Shown in pieces: positions 24,005 through 34,118 of a DNA stretch of 61,108 nucleotides. This DNA comes from Bacteriovoracaceae bacterium. GTDB lineage: Bacteria; Bdellovibrionota; Bacteriovoracia; Bacteriovoracales; Bacteriovoracaceae. Under the pieces are notes generated by a model. It was given only the letters and a program-made list of their open reading frames with translations. It made no database searches and was not told where the DNA came from. Numbering within the stretch: position 1 is the first letter of the stretch; each line of letters starts with the position of its first letter. The position numbers and the translations under genes are program-made. Location: NCBI GenBank assembly GCA_025210745.1, contig JAOARC010000018.1, positions 1-61,108 of the forward strand, given 5' to 3'.

Positions 24005-25090
24005 ATGAGTACAAGACAATTTTCAAGCGCATTACAGGCCAAGATTGATCCTTTAATGGATAAAAGACAAAAGATTAAACTTGGTAATATAGATTTTGAT
24101 TCTAAACTACTACTTGCTCCTATGGCAGGTATATGCACACCTCCTTTTAGACTTTTAATGGAAGATCTTGGAGCTGGTGGTACTGTTAGTGAGCTTATTT
24201 CATGTCATGGTATTAATTATGAAAACTCTAAGACCATGAAGATGCTTGAAATAGATGAGCGTGAAAAAAATGTTGGTATTCAGCTTTTTGGTGAAGATAA
24301 AGAAGCTATGGCAAAAGCTGCTATTGTGGCCCAAAAGTTTGGTCCAAAGTTTCTAGATATCAATATGGGTTGTCCTGTTAGAAAAGTTGTATCTAAAGGC
24401 GGCGGATCAGCTCTAATGAAAGATATCACTGTTCTTGGAGACTTTTTTAAAACTGTAAGAGATGCAATCGATATTCCCCTATCAATTAAAATAAGAACTG
24501 GTTGGGATGCTGATGATATGAATGCACTACAAATTGAAAATATCGCTAAAGAAGCAGGAATTGAGTGGGTCGCTATCCACGGAAGAACGAGAGCTCAACA
24601 ATACACCGGTCTAGCTAACTGGGATTTTATTGAAGATTTAAAAAGTAAAAGTTCATTACCTATTATTGGAAATGGAGATCTTCATCAACCACACCAAGTA
24701 TATAGTAAGTTATCTGGATCTACTTGTGATGCTTTTATGATCGCAAGAGGATGTCTAAGGAACCCATTTATCTTCATAGAATCTTTAGAACAAAATGAGA
24801 CTAAAAAATCTAAGTTCTATGGAAAAGACTACTTTGAAGTTATTGAAAGATTATTTAACTATACAAACGATACATATGATCAGGAAAGAATTAGACTTAT
24901 TCAACTTAGAAAACTGATTGTTTGGTTTGCAGCAGGCTTTAATGGAGCTGCTGCTTTTAGATCTAGAATGTTTCAAGCTAAAACTCTAGAAGATACTATG
25001 AAAGGGGCCCAAGAATACTATCTTGGCCTTGGTGAGTCTCAAAAGAACATCAACTTTGATGAAGTCTTTATGAGCTCAGGTCATGGTTAA
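24005..25090 (+). CDS. dusB: tRNA-dihydrouridine synthase, DusB-like
   Basis: A 361-aa flavoenzyme of the Dus family. The N-terminal LLAPMAGICTPPFRLLMEDL, the catalytic-Cys motif NMGCPVRKVVSKGGGSALM, the FMN-phosphate part AIHGRTRAQQYTGLANWDFI and IIGNGDL match DusB. It reduces specific uridines in tRNA D-loops using NADPH. A 40-residue N-terminal extension (MSTRQFSSALQAKIDPL) is longer than usual, and no Shine-Dalgarno site precedes ATG 24005, so ATG 24057 may be an alternative start. It is divergent from the HAD-ffh operon. The 3' end overlaps a small convergent gene (25087) by 4 bp. Confidence 0.9.
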   Translation: MSTRQFSSALQAKIDPLMDKRQKIKLGNIDFDSKLLLAPMAGICTPPFRLLMEDLGAGGTVSELISCHGINYENSKTMKMLEIDEREKNVGIQLFGEDKEAMAKAAIVAQKFGPKFLDINMGCPVRKVVSKGGGSALMKDITVLGDFFKTVRDAIDIPLSIKIRTGWDADDMNALQIENIAKEAGIEWVAIHGRTRAQQYTGLANWDFIEDLKSKSSLPIIGNGDLHQPHQVYSKLSGSTCDAFMIARGCLRNPFIFIESLEQNETKKSKFYGKDYFEVIERLFNYTNDTYDQERIRLIQLRKLIVWFAAGFNGAAAFRSRMFQAKTLEDTMKGAQEYYLGLGESQKNINFDEVFMSSGHG

Positions 25091-25245
25091 TTTTTAGTAA
25101 CTAAAACTCTTGTTTGCGTAGTCTCATTATCAATCGCTTTATCTTTAGCAATATTTGTTTGCTGACTTTGCATAATTACAGCTGTTGAAGCCATAAAAAG
25201 CACTGTTGCGATCATAAATTGTCTATAAAACTTTATTGCGTTCAT
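25087..25245 (-). CDS. Small single-span membrane or exported protein (52 aa)
   Basis: A short ORF starting MNAIKFYRQFMIATVLFMAS and ending LVTKN. Residues about 9-25 are hydrophobic, preceded by basic residues, so the peptide is an inner-membrane protein or has an uncleaved signal anchor; the tail is polar and Thr-rich. An AAGGAG ribosome-binding site 8 nt upstream of the ATG makes a real gene likely. No lipobox. It is convergent with the DusB-like gene and shares its last 4 bp. No family recognised. Confidence 0.55.
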   Translation of the reverse strand: MNAIKFYRQFMIATVLFMASTAVIMQSQQTNIAKDKAIDNETTQTRVLVTKN

Positions 25246-25323
25246 ATATAGAACTCCTTGTTGCGTAGCATTGTACCCCTAATTAGTTTTTGGCGCAACG
25301 AATCAAGCTCTATGTTGAAATAA

Positions 25324-26025
25324 TTACATACTTCCAACGTATCCAGGCATTGATGAGTACTTTAATTTTCTAACGATGTTACATGAAGCCTCAATATGAG
25401 TTTTAAGCTCTTTTTTATCAGCACCAGTTAAATCAAGATTCATCTCATCCATTAAAACTTTGGCCCATAAGAACTCTAAAAAATTAACTTTAACTTTGTT
25501 ATAACAACCCTCTTTTCTTACTAACCAAGATAAACTTCTATAAGGACTATCTTTTAGAGCATTAAGAGTTTTTGGTAATGTATTAAAGTCTTGTTTTACA
25601 AAGTCATTATCATATAAATATGATCTTCCATCCTCCATATAAGAAATAAACTCTTGCATACTACAATCAGAACAGTTTTTATCAATAGAGACATATACAT
25701 ATTTATTCTTAGCTTTTGATTTTAAAAGAGCATAAGTACTATGATGACCATCTAAAATATAAAATAGCCCGTCTGGCCCGATAACAACTGGAAGAACTTT
25801 TTCTTTTAGAAAATCATCAAGTTCACCCTTTTTAATAGCTTTGTTAACTTTCTTTATCTTCTTTGGAATTGATACCATTCCGAGTAAAAATTGAGTTGGA
25901 TGAATATTTTCAAGAGATATCTTACATTCTACTGTTTTCACTTCTTTGCCAGTACAAAAAGTATTATGATCGGCACTGGATATAGTTGATATAAAAGCAA
26001 AAAGTAATAAAACTAAAAATTTCAA
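25324..26025 (-). CDS. Exported ParB-like-domain protein
   Basis: A 233-aa protein with a strong signal peptide (MKFLVLLLFAFISTISSAD). It has ParB/sulfiredoxin-type motifs of the ParBc_2 kind: IHPTQFLLGM (residues 41-50), then VVIGPDGLFYILDGHHSTYA (80-99). In cytoplasmic ParB this fold binds CTP or cleaves DNA; a version with a signal peptide should act in the periplasm or outside. The C-terminal half (about 110-233) is helical with several Cys, suited to an oxidising compartment. Monocistronic. Family call likely, function unknown. Confidence 0.75.
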   Translation of the reverse strand: MKFLVLLLFAFISTISSADHNTFCTGKEVKTVECKISLENIHPTQFLLGMVSIPKKIKKVNKAIKKGELDDFLKEKVLPVVIGPDGLFYILDGHHSTYALLKSKAKNKYVYVSIDKNCSDCSMQEFISYMEDGRSYLYDNDFVKQDFNTLPKTLNALKDSPYRSLSWLVRKEGCYNKVKVNFLEFLWAKVLMDEMNLDLTGADKKELKTHIEASCNIVRKLKYSSMPGYVGSM

Positions 26026-26127
26026 ATAAAGGACCCTTACATAAAGTTAATATATTTTTAAAAGATATTTAGCTTAATATTAATAAAAAATCCAATTATT
26101 GTAATATCAATAACTTACAAATAGAAC

Positions 26128-26155
26128 TAATGCACTCGTAATAAAGTACCGATGA
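26128..26155 (+). promoter_or_regulatory. Possible sigma-28 (FliA-type) promoter
   Basis: ACCGATGA at 26148-26155 is close to the sigma-28 -10 GCCGATAA. A TAA-starting -35-like octamer (TAATGCAC, 26128-26135) lies 12 nt upstream, a poor match to TAAAGTTT. It is 7 nt before the second ATG of the exported-protein gene (26163). Confidence 0.35.
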
Positions 26156-26159
26156 GTTA

Positions 26160-28205
26160 ATGATGATAAGAATAGTCCTAATTACATTTATATTAAGTAT
26201 TTCATTACTTGCGCAAGAATGTTCACAATATATTAAACAAATTAAGAACTTAGACGAGCAACTCTTTCAATCTCAAAAAGAATGCCCAGAGAGTTCTTCT
26301 CAAAAAAGTTGTAAACAAACTTTAGAAGAAGCAAAACTCGAATACAACGGTATTCTTGCAAAACTTGTTATCATAGACGGACTACAAACTTTGGCAACAA
26401 ACCTAGAAGACTCTCATGAAAAGCTAAGAGGACTAAAAACAAAAGATCTTGTCAAAGCAAATCAGTATATTAATGATTTTGAAAAAAATATGAATAAGAA
26501 TACAAGCTTAATGCATGCTCTAAAACCTATAGATACAAAAGAACAAAAATATATGTTTGATGAATTTAAAGGTAATTCCAAAGAACAAATAAAGCACTAC
26601 ATCGATGAAAAATGTAAAGCACACAACTTACCTTTTTGTAAGGTCTATAAAAATGCAAATAATCAAGATGAGATTGAAAAAACCTTAACTGGCTTTTTTA
26701 ATACATATAATAATATTTCGCAAAAAGATAAATTTAATGATTTTCCAAACTTTAGAAAATATTTACAAATAACATCTGCTAGTAATCAGTCATCTGAAGT
26801 TTTTCCTAAAGCACAGTATGATAAAATACAAGAACTCAAAAAATATATTAAGATTTATGCTAAAGATAAAAATAACAAAGAAGCCTCTGCCAAAATTGTT
26901 TATCTTTCCAAAGAACTTGAAAAGGTAAAGACTAATTATCACAATGATACAATAATTCATAATTCAACATTAAAAGCATATGCAAAAGATAAGATTAAAA
27001 GATCTTATACTGATATACTTAATGCAACAGCTCTTCTAACGAGAAAAACAGATGTTTATAAAAATCTTAAAAATACGAATGAACTTCTAGAAGCAGACAA
27101 AAAAATAGCAGAACAAAGCTTTATAAATGATATAAAAAAAGAATTTAATCTAGAAGATTGTAATTCGACTATAAGCTGTTATCAGCTAGCAAGCTCATCT
27201 CCACTCTTTTTATCAATTGGAGGAAAAAGTTTTCAGTCTCGAATCAAAAAGCTTAAGAAGTATGATCAACATACAAAAGCTTTATTAGAAGCTCAAATAT
27301 GTTATGAGTCAAATGCTAATAATTTTGAAAGCTGTGTTAGAGATGTCATAAAGAAAAACTCTTTTCATATTGAAACGGCAAAAGATAAACTTATCAAAAG
27401 TCTTAAGGATCAGGAAAAAGTTATTGAAAAACTTTCTCATGATACGGATATTAAAAATATAGAAATGGAAAAATATGAAGCAATTGCAAGATATATGGCA
27501 AACGATTGTTCTTTTGAACAGTATAATACTGAAATTTCAATGATCACTTGTAAGCGTAATCTGAGTATTCATAATTCAATATTAAAACTTAGCGATAATA
27601 TTCTAGATATAACTTTAAAAGTAGATCAAACAAAACTTCAAGAAGCAAAAAAGTATATAGATCAAAAGATGGTCTCTACAAAAGAAAATCTAGATAATAA
27701 CGTAACTAAAAAGTCAACAAATGATAAAGAAGATAAGCAATCTATTTTTTCTACAAAAAATATCAATAAAGAAAATAAAACGGCAAAAACAATGAAAGCA
27801 GGAAAAAGAGCTCATAAAAAACATTTAAAAAAGAGCTCTAGACATAAATCCTCAACTCACTATTCTAATAATAATGGTGCCTACTTTGCTGCTGGACTTT
27901 CTAACTCTCTTGCACGTGGTATTCCTATTGCTATGAACCATATTAATATGCATAGGAGAATAGACTCTCAGATGGAATATAATAGAATGTACTATCAATG
28001 GTACAAAGATAATTATTCAAATATGAATTGGGGGTTTAATAATTATAATCCTTATTCCTCCTCAAACTTTAATTACAACAACCCATATCTTTACTATAAT
28101 TATAGTGCAAACTATCCCCAATATACGTATGGATCTACAAACTATGGATCATCTTTTCAATCTTCAGCTTCAGCTTCCTCTTCACCTTTTTCATTTAGCT
28201 TCTAA
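26160..28205 (+). CDS. Exported coiled-coil protein with a Tyr/Asn/Ser-rich tail
   Basis: A 681-aa protein with a signal peptide (IRIVLITFILSISLLAQ). Residues about 25-520 are mostly charged helices and look like coiled coils, with paired cysteines at several places. A strongly basic stretch follows (KAGKRAHKKHLKKSSRHKSS), then a low-complexity tail rich in Tyr, Asn and Ser ending SASASSSPFSFSF. The tail resembles sticky, surface or secreted low-complexity regions and could mediate assembly. No ribosome-binding site precedes the start. The second ATG (26163) lies 7 nt after a sigma-28-like -10, so it may be the true, leaderless start. No family recognised. Confidence 0.8.
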   Translation: MMIRIVLITFILSISLLAQECSQYIKQIKNLDEQLFQSQKECPESSSQKSCKQTLEEAKLEYNGILAKLVIIDGLQTLATNLEDSHEKLRGLKTKDLVKANQYINDFEKNMNKNTSLMHALKPIDTKEQKYMFDEFKGNSKEQIKHYIDEKCKAHNLPFCKVYKNANNQDEIEKTLTGFFNTYNNISQKDKFNDFPNFRKYLQITSASNQSSEVFPKAQYDKIQELKKYIKIYAKDKNNKEASAKIVYLSKELEKVKTNYHNDTIIHNSTLKAYAKDKIKRSYTDILNATALLTRKTDVYKNLKNTNELLEADKKIAEQSFINDIKKEFNLEDCNSTISCYQLASSSPLFLSIGGKSFQSRIKKLKKYDQHTKALLEAQICYESNANNFESCVRDVIKKNSFHIETAKDKLIKSLKDQEKVIEKLSHDTDIKNIEMEKYEAIARYMANDCSFEQYNTEISMITCKRNLSIHNSILKLSDNILDITLKVDQTKLQEAKKYIDQKMVSTKENLDNNVTKKSTNDKEDKQSIFSTKNINKENKTAKTMKAGKRAHKKHLKKSSRHKSSTHYSNNNGAYFAAGLSNSLARGIPIAMNHINMHRRIDSQMEYNRMYYQWYKDNYSNMNWGFNNYNPYSSSNFNYNNPYLYYNYSANYPQYTYGSTNYGSSFQSSASASSSPFSFSF

Positions 28206-28358
28206 AGTGGCCATTTGTTTTGGCGTTTACAGGAACATTTTGCCCTAAGAAAAATTTCTTTTTAGCCTCAGTTTCCTAGTTATTTCAATGACTTAATAAT
28301 AACAAAAGTATTAAACTCGCTTATTCAAAGCTGCTTTAGCCTAAAATAGATAAGTACT

Positions 28359-28386
28359 TAATTCTATAGGTATTTTGTACCGATAA
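28359..28386 (+). promoter_or_regulatory. Possible sigma-28 (FliA-type) promoter
   Basis: ACCGATAA (28379-28386) differs from the sigma-28 -10 GCCGATAA at one base. A weak -35-like TAATTCTA lies 12 nt upstream. The start codon of the 1740-aa lipoprotein is 21 nt downstream, with AGGTG between. GTACCGAT is shared with the promoter region at 26146-26153. Confidence 0.4.
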
Positions 28387-28407
28387 AATGTATAGGTGTA
28401 AAAAACT

Positions 28408-31400
28408 ATGACAAGAACTTATTTATTATTAATATTAACTTTTCTCATGCATGGATGCCTTCAAGCTCCTCCAACTATTGAGTCTATTAATACGGATACA
28501 AATACTTCCGAAGAAAATATTGCAAGTCTAGGTTTTAATAGCTCTTGGTATGAAAGTGGCAATTATTTTAAGACAATTAACTTAAACTATAACCATTCAA
28601 AAATCTCATATCTGTTTGGTGATGATATACAAAACTATCTTAAGCAAAGTACAAACTATAATGCAAACTACTGTATCATTGCATCTTATGCAAGTTATGG
28701 AAGTGCAGTAAAAGAGCTTAGAATTAAAGCAACTCCTAGCTTCACCACAGATTTTTCTACAGGGAAAAATAAATATTATTTTAGACTTGCTACATCTTCT
28801 GCAACTGGAAATGACTTTTGTAACAAAAATATTCTAAGCTCTGGTGCAAGCCTAATAACACCTGGTCCACTTGCTTTTTATGCGGCTGATGTTTGTCCAA
28901 CCTGCAACGTAAACCTTATTTCAAATTCTGTCACCATATACCAATATAATGCAAGTTCTAATGCTCTTGAAGTTATTAATGCATCACAAATAGCTATTTC
29001 TGACGTAGCAATTAATATCACAACAAGTTCGAGCTCGACTGGATCAAATCAAACACAAACATGCAGTGATTCATTATGTAATAATAGTGGTTATGACTGT
29101 TGCATTGCAAATAGTTGTGTTAATCACAAAGCAACGATAAAAGAAACGTCTCAAATGAGTGCCAGCGAACTTGCCGCTTTTAATTTAGCACAGGCCCAAA
29201 GCGTGAGCGATTCTAATTGGTACCTCAACTACCCTAACTTTTATTATATCTGTCCAAACATGGTTCCTAATAATACAAACTCGGGAACAACAAATGATGA
29301 TGTTGATAATGCTGCTACTGCAAGTGCTCAAAGGATTCAAGACTACTATTGCTTAAAAGAATTAGAAGATAATTCTCTTTCCGATCCCTTTCATACAAAC
29401 CCTATAAACAATTCATATACTTATACAAGTTGTAATACTACAACTAATACCGATACGATGTATTATGAAAATGTTTTAACTAGACTTTATGATAACTGTG
29501 GATGTGATTCTGCTCATACGACACTTGCTCAAAAAATTACAAACTGTCCCAACTATATCTATAGTCCTAATTACAAGACTGACTCATTTGGAAATCCAAC
29601 AACTCAAATTGAATCTGTTAACTGTTTTGTCCCAACGGATAATTCAAATCTTCCTCTAAATGAAACTGTTCAAGTCAATAATAAGTCAGCTCCACACAGA
29701 TACTTTAATGCAGACGGAGTTGAAATTGATTTAGATAGTGATACTAGTTCAATTACAAATCATAATCAAGAAGGTGATCCATTTATATACCTAGATAACT
29801 CTTATATCTTTCCTCAAAATGGATCATTTAATATGAACTCTATTTTAGGTCAAATGTATGTAACATTAGAAAAAACATTACCTGCTAAAAAAATTGAAGT
29901 TGGTTTAAATAAAAAAATATTCATTGAAACAATTACTGGGTTTTATACGCCATGTCCTACTTGTGCAAAAGACTCTTGGTTTAATGGTCTACTTGCTCAT
30001 CCTTCTTCATCACAAGGACATGGAATGCAATCTATTGGACATACCACAAGTAGAAGTAGCTGGGGTACAAATACTAGTTACGGAAACTATAGCGATACTC
30101 ACTTTGGTAGGGCCTGCTATCTTCCCCCAACAATGCTGCCTTTTGGACATACTTCAAATACAGATGTCCAAACACAAAGACTTAACAGACTTAAAACACA
30201 AGCTGCTCTTTTTGTTAATGGTTATCAAAAAGATTGGTATGGTTTTAACAAAGGAGCATTGATAGGCTCTTTTGATGGCGTAAGTTGGTTTGCTATTGGA
30301 AATGGAAGAATTATCACAACAAAATCAAAATATCTGTATCTTGCAATAAATGCGCCTTACTCAGATCTTGCCGTTTCAAATTATCATACTGTTAGAATAC
30401 AAGACTATAATGGTGTTGAAACAGCTCCTGAAGTTGATTTTGATCCCACAAAAACTTTAAATAGTCCTTATCAAAACCAAGCAGCTACTTGCCAAGAAAA
30501 TTATTTATGTAGTAAAGACAGTGACTGTATTACCAAGCTAGGCTGGGAATATCACTGCGCTGATGTAACTAAAATCAAAACTAAATGGCCAAAGTTCAAT
30601 AGTGTTTCTTCTAACGAAGAAGCTAATGATACTCAAAGTGGAGCCCTCTATCAGTTTTTAACTCAAGGACAAATGCCTCCTGGAGGAAATAATAAACGCT
30701 GTGTATACAGAGGATCTGGTTCTTTATGCCGAGTTGATGCTCACAATATTACTGATGAACAAAAAAGAAAAATTCTCACTTGTGCAAGCAATTTTTATTG
30801 TGCAAATATCTCAACACCTAATGTTTTTAACAAAGAAGTTGCAAGATTTGGTAATACTCTTGAATCTCTAGTTGAACCAAACAATCATTTATTTGGAAAA
30901 GATGCCAATGTACTAGGAAGACCAAAAAACTATATTTCAGCTTTAAGTTCTGGTTATTCACTACCTAGTGATGTTCAAATATCCCTAACTCAGTCTGCTC
31001 TACTTATAGACTCTAGTATTAGTGGACAAGTTGGTTTATGTCTTCCAGCTAAAGCTTTACCAGATAGTGGTAATAATAATACTTTACCGGAAGATCAACA
31101 CCAATTAAGCGATCACTCTTACAGAACAGATTACATCTCCCAAATTGCAGGTTGCAACTCCGCTCTTTTTAGCCAATATAGATATGCTTCTTGCCCGCAA
31201 TTAAACTCAGATGGAGATTTTTCTTATTTAACTGATACTTACATCAATGCTTCTGTAGTAACTAAGGATGGATATATCCAAGCAAGCAGAAGACAAAATT
31301 CATGTGGTATGGAATCACTTGATCCTCTAGCCCCTGTTGGTCTAGGAGCAACGTTTAGCTCTCTTGAACCCTATTCGGCCTTTAATTCTATTGAACACAA

Positions 31401-33630
31401 GGACTTATCTTCAAGTATTATAACAACAGGCTCTATTGCTGCAAATGCTTGTTTAAGACGAGCAAGCTCTCCATGTCATACCAACTTAGATTGTTCTCCT
31501 AACTCTAAACACGCCAGTATCGTAGATATATTAAATCCAACATTTTTTGGAAATGAAGCTGAGCTTAACTATTGGAAAGAAGATCTCGTATGTGCTCAAG
31601 GCACACAAGAGCCTCAAATAGGATCAGCCCTGTTTGGAGAATATGATATAACGAACAATGTTTGTTGTAGAGAAATAGGAAAATCGATCTCTATTTATAG
31701 TGAAGATGATAATGATCAATTTGAAGCTAAAAAGTTAGCTGGACAAAATCCAGCAGATGTAAAAAGGTACTCTCGTTTTAGTGTTGTTACGGATCTAGTG
31801 GATACTGCAGCTGCGCCAACAAATATTAGTGGTACTGCAAATCAATCTTTTACTGTTCTGTCAGCAAAAACGACAGATATTAATGCTAATGGTATTGCAC
31901 AGATCCTAGAAGGATATCAATGGAGAACTTTAAATGAAACTGCAACCAGAACATGTTGTGGAGGCGGATGGATAAGAAAATTTGCTGATGGAACAAATAA
32001 TTGGAGACAAAATAGATTAAATATTGATTATACTAATTTTAAATGTTTAACGGCCAATACTCCTCTATTACATACTGATAATCCTACAACCTATGACTCA
32101 AGTTCGGGTTACTATTCTCAACTTATGAGTGAAAAAGCTAAGTTTTGTAGTGATCCATTAAGAGAAGAAGGCGGCTGTGCAGATCATGACTTTCTAGGTA
32201 TTGCACAAATAAGTCCACCTACAAACAAACCAAGTCTATCAACATCTGCAACACAAGAGACTTTCCTAACTTATACAGATCCAGCTTTTTTCTTTTGGCA
32301 ATCTAGTCTTAATTCATACTTTCAAGTAACCAATTCTTGGTCAAATGAAACGGAACCTTTCTTTACCTGGCCAGATCATACAACAGCAATGGCAGATAAT
32401 AAGAGTATAAAGTTTGAACTTCCTAGCTTTATTCCTATTAATACAAATATGAAAGTAAGTATTGTTATTGGCAAAGATATTTCATCTAATAAAGTTCAAT
32501 GTACTAATAACACTGGACTAGATTCAAATGGTGCTCTACCTGGAATTCAAACGATCAATAGTTTTTGGGAAGGACCATTTGGAACAGAATGCTCAGGAGG
32601 AACCATTGATCCAGCTTGGTGTAATTCTGCTGGAGCAAATACTCAGTGTGGATATGAGCTCAACGGAAGAACTCTTACAGTTGCTTTTGATGCTGCTTTT
32701 GGAATAACTCCTCATGATATGGCCAATCTTTATGGTACAGCTGACCATATACATTATGTTGCCGTAGACTATGATGCCCCAGGCTCATATGCATGGGAGG
32801 CTGCAAATACACCTATTGGACTCGATAGCACTAATGATAGCTACAAAGAACATAGAAGATCTGCCACTCCAGGAGAAGCTCTCTATTATTTAGAAAAACT
32901 TGCAAAATTTGAACTTATTGGTATTCCTCAGGCTACCTTTGAACCCATTTACTGTAATGATAACTATCAAAAAGTTGTTCCTGGACTTTTAGACTCCTCT
33001 ATTGAAACAATCAATGATGTAGATTCTCACTCAGACTTTATTACAAAGACAGGAAGTGAACCTTATACAAGTGCACCTGTAAATCCAGCTAAAGTGACAA
33101 CCTCTAAAATGGTTTCTCATCCAGAAATTTTCTCTGCCAACGACATGTTATGCTGTACTCCTCTAGGAAGATCTACAACAGATCAATCAAAATGCTGTAG
33201 TGGGTATGCATCGACTATAGATGATGGGAGTTCTGATACATCTTTATATTGTATGCTTCCAAGTGGAACAAACCTTAATGTTTACTTTAACAAATTTGTA
33301 TCTGGTGAAGGAATGGACCCGGATATAGGGTCTGCTTATTTTACACCCGATGACTTTGATCCTCATACTGGTTATCCAAAGCTACAAACTAGTACATATC
33401 AAAAAATAGCTCTTTTAGGTGAAGACTTTTGTGAAAATGCGCAAGTGGTAAGAGGTGGAGCTTTTGGTAATTATGAGCCTCAACCAAGCTCGGCTCTTAC
33501 AACAGGACAAACAGTTTATAGTATTGTTGATTCTTCATCTGATATCGGTAATAATAATGGTACGGACCAACAAGGTGCTGCGATTTTTTCTCAGGGTTAT
33601 AGATGGAATCATCATTATTACTGTGAATAA
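28408..33630 (+). CDS. Giant cysteine-rich lipoprotein (1740 aa), unknown function
   Basis: A 1740-aa protein with a signal sequence and Cys17 (LMHGC); His at -2 makes the lipobox slightly atypical. The mature chain carries many cysteines in short clusters (SLCNNSGYDCCIANSC, CRVDAHNI, KCCSGYAS), so extensive disulphides after export are likely. It is rich in Asn, Thr, Ser, Tyr and Gly and low in Lys, like surface or extracellular proteins. Phrases such as FGRACYLPPTMLPFGHT and RTCCGGGWIRKF recur in form but not as clean repeats. No known domain is recognised. It is a stand-alone gene in front of the thioesterase. In a predatory bacterium a surface attachment or prey-envelope role is possible but not shown. 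Confidence 0.8.
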   Translation: MTRTYLLLILTFLMHGCLQAPPTIESINTDTNTSEENIASLGFNSSWYESGNYFKTINLNYNHSKISYLFGDDIQNYLKQSTNYNANYCIIASYASYGSAVKELRIKATPSFTTDFSTGKNKYYFRLATSSATGNDFCNKNILSSGASLITPGPLAFYAADVCPTCNVNLISNSVTIYQYNASSNALEVINASQIAISDVAINITTSSSSTGSNQTQTCSDSLCNNSGYDCCIANSCVNHKATIKETSQMSASELAAFNLAQAQSVSDSNWYLNYPNFYYICPNMVPNNTNSGTTNDDVDNAATASAQRIQDYYCLKELEDNSLSDPFHTNPINNSYTYTSCNTTTNTDTMYYENVLTRLYDNCGCDSAHTTLAQKITNCPNYIYSPNYKTDSFGNPTTQIESVNCFVPTDNSNLPLNETVQVNNKSAPHRYFNADGVEIDLDSDTSSITNHNQEGDPFIYLDNSYIFPQNGSFNMNSILGQMYVTLEKTLPAKKIEVGLNKKIFIETITGFYTPCPTCAKDSWFNGLLAHPSSSQGHGMQSIGHTTSRSSWGTNTSYGNYSDTHFGRACYLPPTMLPFGHTSNTDVQTQRLNRLKTQAALFVNGYQKDWYGFNKGALIGSFDGVSWFAIGNGRIITTKSKYLYLAINAPYSDLAVSNYHTVRIQDYNGVETAPEVDFDPTKTLNSPYQNQAATCQENYLCSKDSDCITKLGWEYHCADVTKIKTKWPKFNSVSSNEEANDTQSGALYQFLTQGQMPPGGNNKRCVYRGSGSLCRVDAHNITDEQKRKILTCASNFYCANISTPNVFNKEVARFGNTLESLVEPNNHLFGKDANVLGRPKNYISALSSGYSLPSDVQISLTQSALLIDSSISGQVGLCLPAKALPDSGNNNTLPEDQHQLSDHSYRTDYISQIAGCNSALFSQYRYASCPQLNSDGDFSYLTDTYINASVVTKDGYIQASRRQNSCGMESLDPLAPVGLGATFSSLEPYSAFNSIEHKDLSSSIITTGSIAANACLRRASSPCHTNLDCSPNSKHASIVDILNPTFFGNEAELNYWKEDLVCAQGTQEPQIGSALFGEYDITNNVCCREIGKSISIYSEDDNDQFEAKKLAGQNPADVKRYSRFSVVTDLVDTAAAPTNISGTANQSFTVLSAKTTDINANGIAQILEGYQWRTLNETATRTCCGGGWIRKFADGTNNWRQNRLNIDYTNFKCLTANTPLLHTDNPTTYDSSSGYYSQLMSEKAKFCSDPLREEGGCADHDFLGIAQISPPTNKPSLSTSATQETFLTYTDPAFFFWQSSLNSYFQVTNSWSNETEPFFTWPDHTTAMADNKSIKFELPSFIPINTNMKVSIVIGKDISSNKVQCTNNTGLDSNGALPGIQTINSFWEGPFGTECSGGTIDPAWCNSAGANTQCGYELNGRTLTVAFDAAFGITPHDMANLYGTADHIHYVAVDYDAPGSYAWEAANTPIGLDSTNDSYKEHRRSATPGEALYYLEKLAKFELIGIPQATFEPIYCNDNYQKVVPGLLDSSIETINDVDSHSDFITKTGSEPYTSAPVNPAKVTTSKMVSHPEIFSANDMLCCTPLGRSTTDQSKCCSGYASTIDDGSSDTSLYCMLPSGTNLNVYFNKFVSGEGMDPDIGSAYFTPDDFDPHTGYPKLQTSTYQKIALLGEDFCENAQVVRGGAFGNYEPQPSSALTTGQTVYSIVDSSSDIGNNNGTDQQGAAIFSQGYRWNHHYYCE

Positions 33631-33641
33631 AAAGGAAGTTC

Positions 33642-34118
33642 ATGAAAACGCCAAAGATGAGTGAAATACAAATGAGGCAAATGGTAATGCCAGGTGATAC
33701 CAATAAGCATGGGACTATATTTGGTGGAACAATTATGTCTTGGATTGATATTGCAGCTGCAATGTGTGCGGAAAGACATTGCAACAATCCAGTAGTCACT
33801 GTTCACGTTGATGATATTCACTTTATAAGCCCTATAAAAGTAGGTCACCATGTTTTTATTAGAGCATCAATCAACTATGTAGGAAACACCTCAATGATCG
33901 TTGGAGTTAAGGTTCAAGGAGAAAATCCTTATACCGGAAAAGTATATAATACCACAAAAGCCTATCTTACTTTTGTAGCATTGGATGAATATGGAAAACC
34001 TATGAATGTTCCATCACTAAAACTAGAAACTGATGATGATAAAAGAAGATATGAAAATGCTTTAAAAAGAAAAGAAGCTAAGAAGAACTTAGATCAAACC
34101 TTAGAACTAAATGATTAA
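33642..34118 (+). CDS. Acyl-CoA thioesterase (hotdog fold, YciA/ACOT type)
   Basis: A 158-aa single hotdog domain. The signature VMPGDTNKHGTIFGGTIMSW has the catalytic-site pattern of the acyl-CoA hydrolase family, with VDDIHFISPIKVGHHVFI and TTKAYLTFVALDE as the next blocks. It hydrolyses acyl-CoAs to keep free CoA and tune fatty acid pools. It starts 11 nt after the giant lipoprotein gene, with AAGGAAG as ribosome-binding site, and overlaps the convergent gene at its 3' end by 4 bp. Family sure; substrate length unknown. Confidence 0.9.
   Translation: MKTPKMSEIQMRQMVMPGDTNKHGTIFGGTIMSWIDIAAAMCAERHCNNPVVTVHVDDIHFISPIKVGHHVFIRASINYVGNTSMIVGVKVQGENPYTGKVYNTTKAYLTFVALDEYGKPMNVPSLKLETDDDKRRYENALKRKEAKKNLDQTLELND

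Noticed and set aside
33497..33851. Minus-strand frames across the thioesterase start
   Set aside because: Shadows of the giant lipoprotein and thioesterase genes; no ribosome-binding site or protein-like composition.
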